From: Misgurnus anguillicaudatus
Taxonomy: Eukaryota; Chordata; Actinopteri; Cypriniformes; Cobitidae
DNA length: 64,000 bases
NCBI RefSeq assembly: GCF_027580225.2
Contig: NC_073341.2
Location: 15,312,501-15,376,500, forward strand
Reading direction: 5' to 3'
Shown: one piece after another, positions 44,048 through 53,899 of the stretch
Position numbering within the stretch: position 1 is the stretch's first letter
Layout: each line of letters opens with the position of its first letter
Position numbers and translations under genes: made by a program
The notes under the pieces: generated by a model
Told to the model about the DNA's origin: nothing
The model's input: only the letters and a program-made list of their open reading frames with translations
Database searches by the model: none

Positions 44048-45911
44048 AAAATTTGCGAACTTCTGAGCGCCTTGAAAGACCGAGTGCTCACCTTTTATCG
44101 CATGCTTAGTAGGGTGCAGCCCTTGAATTGGAACACAGCTTAAGTTTTGAAGCTCGCGGCAGGGACTGTGCTCTTTGGTCATATACTGTTTGTATATATT
44201 TTTTGTTGGATTTAAATGATACACAGGATTAAAGGAAGATATTTAATCAGAAAACGGAGTAGGCTACGTGGATTGTTTTGTCGGATATGGAGAGACTGAA
44301 ACTAAAAGCGAGCTCACACATACTATGGAGTTTTAACACGGGCGTACAGTGCAGTGTGAATATTTTAGTGGAAACAACAATCGCGGATCGTTCTCTTCCA
44401 TGAAGGCCGATGTAAACATCTAAGATATATATTAACATGTCTCAGATTTATTACTTTTGTGGACCACAAATGCAAGTTAATATCATGCCTGGATTGCTTG
44501 GTGAAGATAATTTACAAACATGAGACCGGATGGATTATGACTTGCGCACAATTTTTAAACAAAGGTATGTTGTCCCGTTTAGATTTTTCATGCACTGTCA
44601 GCTATGATGAAGTGTAATGAATCATTGCGCCGCCAACTACGGTCCTGCGACGTCAGATATGTTGTCTATTTTTTACAAAATAGAGTAACGCGAGTAACGA
44701 ACTCATTTAAATTTCAGTAATTGTAATTGCGTTACTTGATTTAAAAAAATACTTTGTTACATGCTCGTTACTGCTAAAAGTAGTGGAATTACAGTAACGC
44801 GTTACTTTGTAACGCGTTACTCCCGTCACTGCTCGCTGGCAGCGTGAACGTCCATCGAGTGAATAAATCTACATGCACGCTTAATCTTAATTTAAGCAGT
44901 TAAGTGCAAAGACAGCAAGTGTGGTTATTTGGACGCAGCCAATGTTTCCCCCTGTGCTAAAAACCCTTTCGGAAAGGATAAGATTCGGAATAAGATCCTC
45001 TTTTTGGTACTAAAACAACGTCAAGGTTCTTGTCGGACGTACCTGCGCATTGCTCTGCCTCACTCATTCTCTTTAGTTTCTGTTTCTTTCTGTCTAACTT
45101 CTTGGCAAAAGCATCCGCTGTACCAGTGGAGCGAACATGAGCATGAGCACATCTGGCTTGCGCAATAATAAAAAAGATGCAAGACGTCATCGCGGCCGCT
45201 GTGATTGCGTGTTGTCGAGAGAACTGACAAAACTGCCTCTTTCCTCCTTAAAAATATAATTACCTAAATCGTCAAAATGCTGAATTAAGATCGGTTGGGG
45301 GGGTCGAATCGAGATCACGATCTTTTAACAATTAATCGTGCAGCTCTACCAATAAGTGACAAAATAACGCAAAGATTTTCCTATTTATGTGTTGTGATTT
45401 GTATAGTCAAACCGTGTACAAATAACAAGGTGATATGAGACACAGCTATCTTTTAACAGTGTACATGCACGGAACTTTATGCTCAGAAGGCGAAGCACTG
45501 CTGCTTGGGCGGGGTGATTTGCTCGAGCACCCGAAAAGCCCCTGGTGAGCAGCAGAGAGTTCGGTCAGAGTTGTGCAGGTCACTCCGCTCATGTAGCAGA
45601 ATATAGTTCCCTGTATGTATACTGTTAAAAGATCGCTTTGTCTCATATGACCTTGTTATTTGTACACGGTGTGACTATACAAATCACAACACATAAATAG
45701 GAAAATCTTCGCGTTATTTTGTCACTTATTGGAAGCAGTTTGCTAGCTGGAGCCATTCACTTCCAGTTTTTGTGCTAAGCTAAGCTACTGGGGGCTGCGT
45801 CAGACAGAGTTACAGCACGCACGGAGATGAGAAAGGTATGTATGGACTTATCTAACTCTGGGGGATACGGTGAATAAGTTAAATTCCCAAAATCTGGGCG
45901 TGTTCCTTTAA

Positions 45912-46689
45912 CTAGGGGAGCTGGAAAATGTGCATATTTAAAAAAAGTGAAATGTCGCTTTAACTCAAACCCTAACAATTTTTAACCATCAAATTAGTAT
46001 AAAATAATAGCCCCTAATCTAACAATCGGTCAATTACTTCAGAAAACAGCGTGAGGTGCACTTGAGGGTTTACATTTATTTTAGACAGAAATCTTTTAGA
46101 TTTGTTTATTGCGAAATTGGGACAAATAATGGACAGTATCGCTTTATGGCAGCGCAGCATGATCATTTTAAATTGATGTGGTATTTTAATTTTGATGAAA
46201 ACAAGGGGATCCCCTTAGTTTATATTTAATAGGGGGTCCCTCAATGTTTATAGGAGGTCCGGGACCACCCCAGCCCCCCTCAATTCGAACATTGTTGTTA
46301 AGAGAGCGTTTTACTTCCTGTTTCTTCAAAGCAATCGCATCCTAATGAAGAAAACGTGCCCAGGCTCTAATAGCATGAAGTACATTGCATGCTTCTGGAG
46401 GAATAAGGAGGGGACAATCGCGCTGGGGAATGGTTTGGTTGGGTTAGCTCTGAGTGTGCCCTGATTAGAAAGACCAGGCTGTTTACACCTGGTATTAAGA
46501 TGCGTTTTGCTTAATCGGAGTAAGTGGATGACGCTAAATACAGGTGTAAATGGGGTGTGAATGTTTTGAGCTCGTCCACTTTCAAGCAGTCACAAAAGCC
46601 TACTAACCACCCATTTATCAAATGTGATGTACGGAGCACGTTTTTACATCAGACATGACTTCTAGCCAGAGCCCGCACTGTTCACCATG
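45912..46689. other. Non-coding sequence
   Basis: No gene or clear element was recognised. Confidence 0.5.
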
Positions 46690-47480
46690 GTCTTTAGGCT
46701 TTCATTAATTAAACTAAAGCTTCTGCTCTCTGCCTCTTTAATTCTTTTTTTTTTTGTGTAAAAGTTGCTCAAGCTTATTTTATTAATTGCGCTGAAATAA
46801 TTGAATTTGTTTCATTCCTCAACCCGAAAGGATTTGACTGACGGTGCACAGACACATGTGCTGAATAGAGACAGTAAGAGTGGGCGGGTCCAATTTAATT
46901 GGTCTTAAATAGAGGGTGGGTCTTGTTACGACACCCATGGTTTCATCTGCATAGTTAACTGACTGATCCATTTGATACATCGCTCATGCTTTAACTAAAA
47001 GCAGACAACATTTTAGTACTAAGACAATCTCTTTGTTTCTTTGGTGGTTTACAGGCTTCACATTAAATTTCTCAATTTATTGTAGACTCAAAAAACAGGT
47101 GAGGAGCTACATTACCTACATTAATTTCAAGCATACCGCATAAATGTAATTAAATCATATCACAGTCTGAAAAGGCTTTGAACTAAATTAAAGGACGTTA
47201 GATTTTGTCTACACTGTAAAAGTTCTTTGTTGCACTTACATTTTCATGTTTAATCAATTTTAAATTCTAATTAATTTAAACTTTAAGTTAAATAACGTAA
47301 GGTAATTCAACTTTATTTTTGTAATTTATAGCAAGTTCTCAGTAGTCAAAAAGTTTAAATGAATTAAAAATTCAAATTGATTAAACATAAAAATGTAAGA
47401 GCAAACAGAGAATTTTTACAGTGTAGTCTCAAGCACTTTTGTATAAAGTAATAAGTGGGCATTAAACCCGTTTTCCAGAA
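46690..47480 (+). pseudogene. Duplicated 5' region of the fucosyltransferase gene, coding exon lost
   Basis: The segment aligns colinearly with 50330-51300. Shared landmarks are AGAGACAGTAA, the GGTCCAATT...ATTGG box, GACACCCATGG, TACAGGCTTCACA and CAAAAAACAGGTGAGGAG. The last is a putative non-coding exon with donor GT at 47099. The shared MITE at 47212-47423 is also colinear. Similarity stops at CCGTTTTCCAGAAAGCATG, just before where the intact copy's coding exon would follow. The 3' flank of the intact gene (53.42-53.65 kb) has a counterpart at 48.87-49.08 kb. The coding exon of this copy is therefore missing, and a Tc1 remnant lies in the gap. Confidence 0.75.
47212..47423. mobile_element. 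Palindromic MITE (CACTGTAAAA ends), duplicated with the locus
   Basis: The left end CACTGTAAAAGTTCTTTG is mirrored at the right by GAATTTTTACAGTG. ATGTTTAATCAATTTTAAAT and ATTGATTAAACAT are mirrored inside. The same element lies at 50834-51048 at the equivalent position, so it was present before the duplication. Confidence 0.8.
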
Positions 47481-47868
47481 AGCATGTTCATGGTGGAATT
47501 GTATTTTGCATTCAAACGAATAGTGCTCTCTAGCGCCTCCCCTGCCCAAATGTGTGTTGCAACTACGGTAGCCATTATGTAATCGCTGATCTCCTTGTCC
47601 GTTGCAGCTGGCTCATATATTCTGAATGAAAACGCGTTAGTAGGCTAGTGCTTTTTGTCCCTCTTTGCTATTATAGTTTATCAATACGGTGGAACGACAT
47701 GGAAGCCTCCTTGGACTTACCCGTTCAATGTAAGTAAAGAGAAGAAATTCTAGGCTTACAAAGAAAAGTCAGATCACTGGCAGAGGTCATTTGACAACAA
47801 CGAGGACATATGAATAAAGACATTGATTTTGATTAATAAAACACTTACAATCCCACTTACAGTCCCTT
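47481..47868. other. Non-coding sequence at the deleted coding-exon position
   Basis: No fucosyltransferase coding sequence is found here. TTTTGCATTCAAACGAATAG is part of unrelated sequence. Confidence 0.55.
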
Positions 47869-48594
47869 TAAGCAATTTTGAGCGTGGCATGGTTGTTCGT
47901 GCCAGATGGGCCGGTCTGAGTATTTCACAATCTGCTCAGTTGCTGTGATTTTCATTCGCAACCATTTCTAGGGTTTACATAGGATGGTGTGAAAAGGGAA
48001 AAACATCAAGTATGCGGCAGTCTTGTGGGTGAAAATCCCTTGTTGATGCTAGAGGTCAGAGGTGAATGGGCAGACTGATTCAAGCTGATAGAAGAGCAAC
48101 TTTGACTGAAATAACGTTAAAACCGAGGTATGCAGCAAAGCATTTGTGAAGCTACAACACGCACAACCTTGAGGCGATGGGCTGCAACAGCAGAAAACCC
48201 CACTGGGTACCACTCAACTCCACTACAAATAGGAAAAAAATGGCTACTTCCAGCAGAATAATGCACCATGTCACAAAGCTTGAATCATTTCAAATTGGTT
48301 TCTTGATTATGACACTAAGTTCACTACTAAAATGGCCCCCACAGTCACCAGATCTCAACCCAATAGAGCATCTTTGGGATGTGGTGAAACGAGAGTTTCG
48401 TACCCTGGATGTGCATCCTACAAATCTCTATTAACTGCAAGATGCTATCCTATCAATATGGGCCAACATTTCTAAAGAATGCTTTCAGCACCTTGTTGAA
48501 TCAATGCCACGTAGAATTGAGACAGTTCTGAAGGTGAAAGGGGGTCAAACACAGTATTAGTATGGTGTTCCTAATAATCCTTTAGGTGAGTGTA
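47869..48594 (+). pseudogene. Tc1-type transposase remnant with right end
   Basis: It begins within the helix-turn-helix region (FERGMVVRARWAGLSIS), continues in several frames and keeps KWPPQSPDLNPIEHLWDVVK near 48330-48395, the D-x-N-P-I-E block holding the third catalytic-site region of Tc1 transposases. The right terminus GTTCCTAATAATCCTTTAGG then TGAGTGT is the inverse of the left end at 19261. The left end is truncated, and several stops and frameshifts are present. It occupies the interval between the duplicated flanks of the ghost fucosyltransferase. Confidence 0.85.
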
Positions 48595-48869
48595 TATCAG
48601 TGTGATATCAACTACCTAAAAGAACAAAAACATCTTTTGGAAAAATTTTATTGGAAGTGTAATTTTATTTTTTTATTTGACCCGAGTCCTTATGACCACT
48701 GCATCCTGCCACCAGGGGGCGATCAAAGAGCCAGCAGCTTCACTTTGCAGAATGTATGAGGCGCACTCACTAAAAACCTTTGGTGAAAATCGTGACCCTC
48801 CCAAGATTGTATAAATTAATGACCTAATATACAATTCACAGCATATGAATTTTCTGCTTTGTGTTTACT

Positions 48870-49085
48870 TGAATTTTAAAATTATGGGTTGAATTATGTT
48901 GACAATGAACTAACCCTGGGATGTTTTTCTTGCAGTGTATAGTGGTTAAGGTAATAAGACACTTTAATGTCAAATTGTAATTCATTATGATTTATGCTTC
49001 AATATTTGATCAATGTTTATAACAAAATCAGTTACAGTGAGGGCAATTTCACTCATTCTTTACTTTTAACTGTGTGTTATTGTAT
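48870..49085 (+). repeat. Duplicated 3' flank of the fucosyltransferase locus
   Basis: AACTAACCCTGGGATGTTTTT, GTGTATAGTGGTTAAGGTA, TCAATATTTGATCAATGTTT and TTACTTTTAACTGTGTGTT occur here in the same order as at 53425-53645. Confidence 0.8.
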
Positions 49086-49129
49086 ATGATGGCTTTGTAC
49101 CTCTGTACATGGTCAAATGTGAACCATTT

Positions 49130-49340
49130 TTAAAGGCGGGGTGCATGATCTCAAAAAGCCAATGTTGATATTTGAAATCACCTAAACAAACACGCCCCTG
49201 CCCCAATAGAATCTGGACCTTCTTTTGATAGAACCGCCCCACACATACGCAACTAAGGCAACGATGTCGGTTAGCAGACACGCCCCTTAGTGCTGATTGG
49301 CTACAAATTTGTTTTGGTACTTGGCCCAACTCCTAAATCT
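49130..49340. repeat. Copy of a TTAA-type MITE (AGGCGGGGTGCATGATC)
   Basis: It shares CCAATGTTGATATTTGAAAT and ACGCCCCTGCCCCAATAGAA with the complete element at 60266-60479. The left TTAA is at 49130. The right end is degenerate. Confidence 0.65.
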
Positions 49341-50329
49341 TAAACTGGTGTTCTTCTTTCTCCGCTTAGTTTTTCAGTTTACAAATTCTGCCATCTAAAT
49401 AGGGAATTGGCATGGCGCAAATGTGCAACTCTTTTAAAGGGGATGGGAGATGAGACTCTTTTGTTTATTGCACATTATGCCCAAAACACATTACAAAAAT
49501 AGGAACGAACAACCCTTTTAGACTCTCGCGGACGGTTAATTGCAAAACAGTGTCGATTATCTTCAGCAGGGATGCTATGTTTGCCGACACATCAAACATT
49601 TCTTTGATTCAATTAAGATTTGATTTGTTTCTTTCTATTAATTTATTGATGCTTTAATAGTATGAGGCTAGTGAAGTAGTTACATTTTTTTAATAACTCA
49701 TGAATGCAACCAAAATACAACATGAACATTTAATTAAACACTAAAAAAGGCAAAATCTCTATCCCAATTAGGACATTAACAACAACAAACTAAGAGAAAA
49801 TACACTTTTTTTTAAATAAAGAAATAAATAATAAGGGAAACAATGTCACACAAAATCAAGTTTATTTTAGCATCAGTCAAACTTTTTAGCGTTTTAGCTG
49901 GTGCTTGGCAATCGGTTCGTTCAATCCTTTTTTTTCCAAATACAAAATATTTCTAAACCCACGATTTGTATCTGATAGCATTCACAACGTATTCTGCCTC
50001 TTTCGCTGTGTTTTTGTCTTACAACCGCTTTGTTACTGCATTGCATTTACTTGCTGAGACTAACACAAAAAAATAAACGAAAATGTGTAGAAGGATGTTG
50101 TGTTGTATTGTTTGAAATGTAATCAATGCCTCGATTCATATCGATGTATTGTTACACCCCTAGAAAGTACAGACATAATTCAGTGTTCGCTCTAAAAAGT
50201 ATCTGTCTCACGCCATAAAATTATTCAGTTTTATTAAATTACACTTACACGTCTATAATTCAAGTGCATTTCAAATTCAAAACGTTTTGTCATAATTCTA
50301 ACTAAATATTCTTTAATAAATTATTATTT
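49341..50329. other. Non-coding AT-rich sequence
   Basis: No gene or clear element was recognised. Confidence 0.5.
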
Positions 50330-50534
50330 TATTAATTAACTAAAGCTGCTGCTTTCTGACTCTTTACTTCTTGGTTCATTTGTAGCGTGTAAAAGTTGCG
50401 CAAGTTTATTTCGTTTAATTGCTGAAATATTACATTTATTAGGGCATTGTCCTGCCGGATGGATTTGACTGATGGCGCTCTGGAAAAAATGACCAAACCT
50501 ATTTGCTGAATAGAGACAGTAAAAGTGGGTGGGT

Positions 50535-50547
50535 CCAATTTGATTGG
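50535..50547. promoter_or_regulatory. CCAAT / inverted CCAAT pair upstream of the fucosyltransferase exon 1
   Basis: CCAATTTGATTGG is retained in both duplicate copies (46886-46905 region: CCAATTTAATTGG). It lies about 150-190 bp before the putative first exon end. No TATA box was seen. Promoter function is inferred. Confidence 0.3.
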
Positions 50548-50639
50548 CCGTAGATAGTGGGTGTGTCTTGTTCCGACACCCATGGGTTCATCTGCATACT
50601 TAACTGACTGATCCATTTGATACATCACTCATGCTTTGT

Positions 50640-50729
50640 GAAGCAAAAGCAGACAATCTCCTCTTTGGATTTTTGTGGCTTACAGGCTTCACAATAAATT
50701 TCTCAATTTTTTGTGTACTCAAAAAACAG
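50640..50729 (+). other. Putative 5' non-coding exon of the fucosyltransferase
   Basis: TACAGGCTTCACAATAAATT...CAAAAAACAG is followed by GTGAGGAG, a good donor at 50730. The coding exon has the acceptor TTCTCTTTAG at 51355-51364. The exon is conserved in the upstream duplicate. The 5' boundary is unknown. Confidence 0.4.
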
Positions 50730-50833
50730 GTGAGGAGCTACATTACATTCATTTTAAGCATACAGCATAAATGTAATTAAATCATATCACAGTCTAAAAA
50801 GGCTTTGAACTAAATTAAATGATGCTAGATTTT

Positions 50834-51048
50834 CACTGTAAAAAATCTTTGTTGCACTTACATTTTCATGTTTAATCAATTTAAAATTCTAATTAATTTA
50901 ATCTTTAAGTTAAATAACTTAAGGTAATTCAACTTTATTTTTATAATTTATAGCAAGTTCTCAGTAGTCAAAAAAAAGTTTAAATGAATTATAAATTCAA
51001 GTTGATTAAACTTAAAAATGTAAGAGCAAACAGAGAATTTTTACAGTG
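50834..51048. mobile_element. Palindromic MITE (CACTGTAAAA ends) in the fucosyltransferase intron
   Basis: CACTGTAAAAAATCTTTG is mirrored by GAATTTTTACAGTG. It is orthologous in position to 47212-47423. Confidence 0.8.
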
Positions 51049-51075
51049 TAGTTTTGAGCACTTTTGTATAAAGTA

Positions 51076-51262
51076 CACTGAAAAAAACGATTCATTGAAT
51101 TTAATCAATTTTTTTAAGGTAAGTGGTTGCAATCAATTTATTTAAGCTACATTTAAACAAAAGTTTTAAATTTTATTTTATTTTACTAATCTTTTTGGTT
51201 TAAATGTAGCTTAAATAAATTGATTGCAACCACTTACCTTAAAAAAAATTATTAAATTAAAA
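51076..51262. mobile_element. Palindromic MITE present only in the intact fucosyltransferase copy
   Basis: The arms GGTAAGTGGTTGCAATCAAT and ATTGATTGCAACCACTTACC are perfect mirrors. In the upstream duplicate the site reads AAAGTAATAAGTGGG with no insert (about 47445-47460), so the element arrived after the duplication or was lost there. Confidence 0.8.
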
Positions 51263-51380
51263 TAAGTGGGCACACATTAAACCCGTTTTCCAGAAAGCCT
51301 GTTCATTCCTATTATTCTTGTTTGTAAAACCAAAGCAAATTTTCCTAATTTTTATTCTCTTTAGAAAAAAATTGGCAATC

Positions 51381-52463
51381 ATGATCTCAAATGGAGCTTT
51401 GCCATATCGTCTGGTTATAGTGGTGACAATCGCATGTCTTGTGATCTTGTTCTGGTTCTCATTTCTCAACAACTGCACACCAGCTCAACATCCTCAGCAC
51501 TCAGAAAAACTCCACAAGCCTGTGGATGCCTCTGCGAAACCTGATATAGTAAAGGAAGAGAAACCGATACTGTTGTTATGGTTCTGGCCTGAAAACTTCA
51601 GTTTTAACCTGAGCGATTGTCAAACAATTTTCAATATTGACAGTTGTTTTTTGACAGCCAACAGATCTCTTTACAGCAACGCAGACGCTGTCCTCATCTA
51701 TCACAAATCTATTAAAGGGGACCTGTCCAACCTTCCACCATCTCCTCGTCCCCCGTTCCAGAAGTGGATATGGTTTAATCTCGAATCACCATATCACACC
51801 GCAAGAAAACCAGGCATTGAAAACTTGTTCAACCACACACTTAGCTACAGACAGGACGCTGATATTTTTACAAGGTTGCACTTAACTGTCAGAAAAACTC
51901 CAGATGAAGATTTTAAAATTCCCAAGAAGGAAAAACTGGTCTGTTGGATTGTAAGTAACGAAGGGGCCGGAACGAGGAACGCTTATTACTATGAACTTAA
52001 GAAGCATGTCAACGTACATGTCTACGGGAAGTTTAATGGAACGCGCCTGGACCCCAAGGCCTACTATTCCACCATAGCCAGCTGCAAATTTTATCTCTCT
52101 TTTGAAAACTCCATTTACAAGGACTACATCACTGAAAAGATTAATGGACCCCTATCAGTAGGTACTGTACCTGTGGTGCTGGGACCTCCCAGACAAAACT
52201 ATGAAAACTTTATACCCGGTGATGCTTTCATTCATGTGAACGACTTCCCAGATGCAAAGTCACTAGCAGAATATCTCATGCGTCTGGACCTGGACGAAGT
52301 CGCATATCGCAGGTACTTTAACTGGAGGAGACATTTCTCAGCACAACCTCATTTAGTAAAGCCACAAGCGTTTGATCTGCCCATCTGCACGGCCTGTGAA
52401 TATATAGCAACACACAAATACTACAAAGAAGTTCACGATCTCTATAAATGGTACGACCATTAA
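51381..52463 (+). CDS. Alpha-1,3-fucosyltransferase, FUT9-like (GT10 family)
   Basis: The 360-residue protein is a Golgi type II membrane enzyme that would transfer fucose from GDP-fucose in alpha-1,3 linkage to GlcNAc of lactosamine chains (Lewis x type). Residues about 10-32 form the signal anchor (RLVIVVTIACLVILFWFSFL). A short stem follows, then the catalytic domain: LLLWFWPENF, PPFQKWIWFNLESP, KLVCWIVSN, and the GT10 donor-binding block FYLSFENSIYKDYITEKI with VPVVLGPPRQNYENFIPGDA. Possible N-glycosylation sites include NLS, NRS, NHT and NGT. Length and order match FUT9 (359 residues in human). The start at 51381 is chosen because the acceptor TTCTCTTTAG ends at 51364; the upstream in-frame ATG at 51318 would be intronic. 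Coding sequence in one exon is usual for this family. No lesions are seen. Exact paralogue assignment is uncertain. Confidence 0.93.
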   Translation: MISNGALPYRLVIVVTIACLVILFWFSFLNNCTPAQHPQHSEKLHKPVDASAKPDIVKEEKPILLLWFWPENFSFNLSDCQTIFNIDSCFLTANRSLYSNADAVLIYHKSIKGDLSNLPPSPRPPFQKWIWFNLESPYHTARKPGIENLFNHTLSYRQDADIFTRLHLTVRKTPDEDFKIPKKEKLVCWIVSNEGAGTRNAYYYELKKHVNVHVYGKFNGTRLDPKAYYSTIASCKFYLSFENSIYKDYITEKINGPLSVGTVPVVLGPPRQNYENFIPGDAFIHVNDFPDAKSLAEYLMRLDLDEVAYRRYFNWRRHFSAQPHLVKPQAFDLPICTACEYIATHKYYKEVHDLYKWYDH

Positions 52464-52690
52464 TTCAATCATTTTATATTGTGGACTTTTATGTTGAAGG
52501 ATTTTGTTTGACTGCACAAAAAGTAACATAACTAGCAGCGTGGAGCTTGTTTTGTAAGATATTATCAAAACGTGGCAATCCTTCTCTACTACTGAACAAC
52601 AACATAAAAGTTAATATAGCTTGTTGCTTACTGAGCCTACATACGCATTGATTAAACAAATTATCTAATTATGTGTTCGGCGTGTCGGGT
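52464..52690. other. Fucosyltransferase 3' untranslated / flanking sequence
   Basis: AT-rich sequence after the TAA stop. No clear poly(A) signal was settled on. ATTAAACAAATT near 52650 is a weak candidate. Confidence 0.4.
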
Positions 52691-52696
52691 GGTCCT

Positions 52697-52930
52697 GTGT
52701 GCATCACGTGTCTTGTCAAAATATATGCCTGCTGCAGACGGTCTAAAGGGTTTATGATAAAAGAGATGCTCGCATTTGACATATACTCGCATAATCTCAT
52801 GTGTAATCAGAGTTTAGTGTTAAGGAAGTGTCTTGCATGTATTTTGTGGATGTGAGCGCCTCTTTTATCATAAACGGTTTTGAGGCGTGTGCAGCAGGCA
52901 TTTATTTTGACAAAACACGTGATGCACATG
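52697..52930. repeat. Inverted repeat with about 75-bp arms
   Basis: GTGCATCACGTGTCTTGTC ... TTTATGATAAAAGAG at the left is mirrored by CTCTTTTATCATAAACGG ... GACAAAACACGTGATGCAC at the right. A spacer of about 75 bp separates the arms. Confidence 0.85.
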
Positions 52931-52984
52931 GTTCACATGACGCAACAAACACATATTTTGAAACAACACATCCTCATCCCATGG

Positions 52985-53322
52985 CGTCAATATTTGACGC
53001 CACTTGACCATGCGTCGGCAGTTGGCGCGGAGGGTGTGCCTTTCGCGTCATTTTTTGGCGAGCTGGGGACTTCAATACTATTAGGTACGCGAAATTAAAC
53101 AGTTGTCCCCTGGCGTTGGGGTTAGAGTTAGGTTTGGGTAGGGATGTCATTATGTAAATCTAACCCTAAACCGACGCGAAAATGGTAAGAAAATAGGAAA
53201 GAGAATGCAACGGACTTAATAGTATTGAAGTCCCCAGTTCGTCAAAAAATGATGCGAAAGGTATACCCTCCGCGTCAACTGTTGACGCATGGTCAAGTGG
53301 CGTCAAATATTGACGCCATGGG
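52985..53322. repeat. Inverted repeat with about 110-bp arms
   Basis: CATGGCGTCAATATTTGACG CCACTTGACCATGCGTC at the left is mirrored at 53215-53322. The arms themselves contain the small palindrome GCGTCAATATTTGACGC. The spacer includes TTGGGGTTAGAGTTAGGTTT. It probably inserted into or beside the 52697 repeat. Confidence 0.85.
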
Positions 53323-53419
53323 GTGAGACTGGAACACACATGACACTCCGAATACATATTTTGAATTTGCGCCCCTCGGAAGAGCAGTCACGAGCCGCCA
53401 CTGTAAAGACATTGATGTT

Positions 53420-53700
53420 GAAAATCAACTAACCCTGGGATTTTTTCTTTCTGTGTATAGTGGTTAAGGTATTAAGCCTATTTACTGTCAAATTGTAATT
53501 AATTATGATTTAGGATGCTTCAATATTTGATCAATGTTTAGAATAAAATCGGTTACAGTGAGAGTAATTTCACTTATTAATATTATTAATAAAATACAAA
53601 TACTTGTCATCATTCTTTACTTTTAACTGTGTGTTGATTACAAAAAATACTTGTCCTCATTCTTTACTTTTAACTGTGTGTTGATTACAAAAAAATAAAT
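53420..53700 (+). repeat. 3' flank of the intact fucosyltransferase, duplicated at 48.87 kb
   Basis: It is colinear with 48870-49085. Within it TTCTTTACTTTTAACTGTGTG is itself repeated in tandem (about 53612 and 53660). Confidence 0.75.
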
Positions 53701-53899
53701 AAAGGGAATACATTCTCATGTTGTTATTCATTCATGCTATGTTTTCTATGTGGTCAACAAAAATGTTTTTCATTAATTTAATTATCTAGTTTAATGTAAA
53801 CATCATAGCACATTTTCTGGTGTAGATATACAGTATGATAGACCAGTCTGGCTCCCCAAGCTTAAATGTCCTGCTGTGCCTACTAGTCACTTTAAAATT

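Larger units (their letters stand above)
42478..44831. mobile_element. hAT-type element, TSD CTCGCTGG, third level of the stack
   Basis: It starts CAGTGTTGGGCAAGTTACTG and ends GTTACTCCCGTCACTG, with GTAACTNNTTACT-like words in both subterminal regions. CTCGCTGG lies at 42470-42477 and 44832-44839. No transposase domain was recognised. Confidence 0.9.
42066..45348. mobile_element. hAT-type element, TSD CCAATAAG, second level of the stack
   Basis: The ends are TAGAGCTGCACGATT and AATCGTGCAGCTCTA. CCAATAAG lies at 42058-42065 and 45349-45356. Its own sequence (42066-42477 and 44832-45348) has no transposase exon. The rest is the next insertion. Confidence 0.92.
41887..45907. mobile_element. 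TTAA-flanked palindromic MITE, host of a nested stack
   Basis: TTAA at 41883-41886 is followed by AGGAACACGCCCAGATTTTG, mirrored by CAAAATCTGGGCGTGTTCCT before TTAA at 45908-45911. The left arm is cut at 42065 by a hAT and continues at 45357-45520. The right arm runs 45520-45907 and includes the mirrored AATAACAAGGT/ACCTTGTTATT words. Without the insert it is about 740 bp. Piggybac or Kolobok mobilisation is likely. Confidence 0.85.

Noticed and set aside
42058..45356. A single large autonomous hAT at 42-45 kb
   Set aside because: The interior is accounted for by two further nested elements with their own ends, and no transposase exon is present.
47481..47868. A remnant of the fucosyltransferase coding exon in the upstream duplicate
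   Set aside because: I searched for WFWPENF, WIWFNLESP and SFENS-like codings in all frames of this gap and found none. The exon is absent, not merely decayed.
51318..51380. The upstream in-frame ATG (51318) as the fucosyltransferase start
   Set aside because: An acceptor site ends at 51364, so this ATG lies in the intron. Starting at 51381 places the membrane anchor near the N-terminus, as in FUT9.
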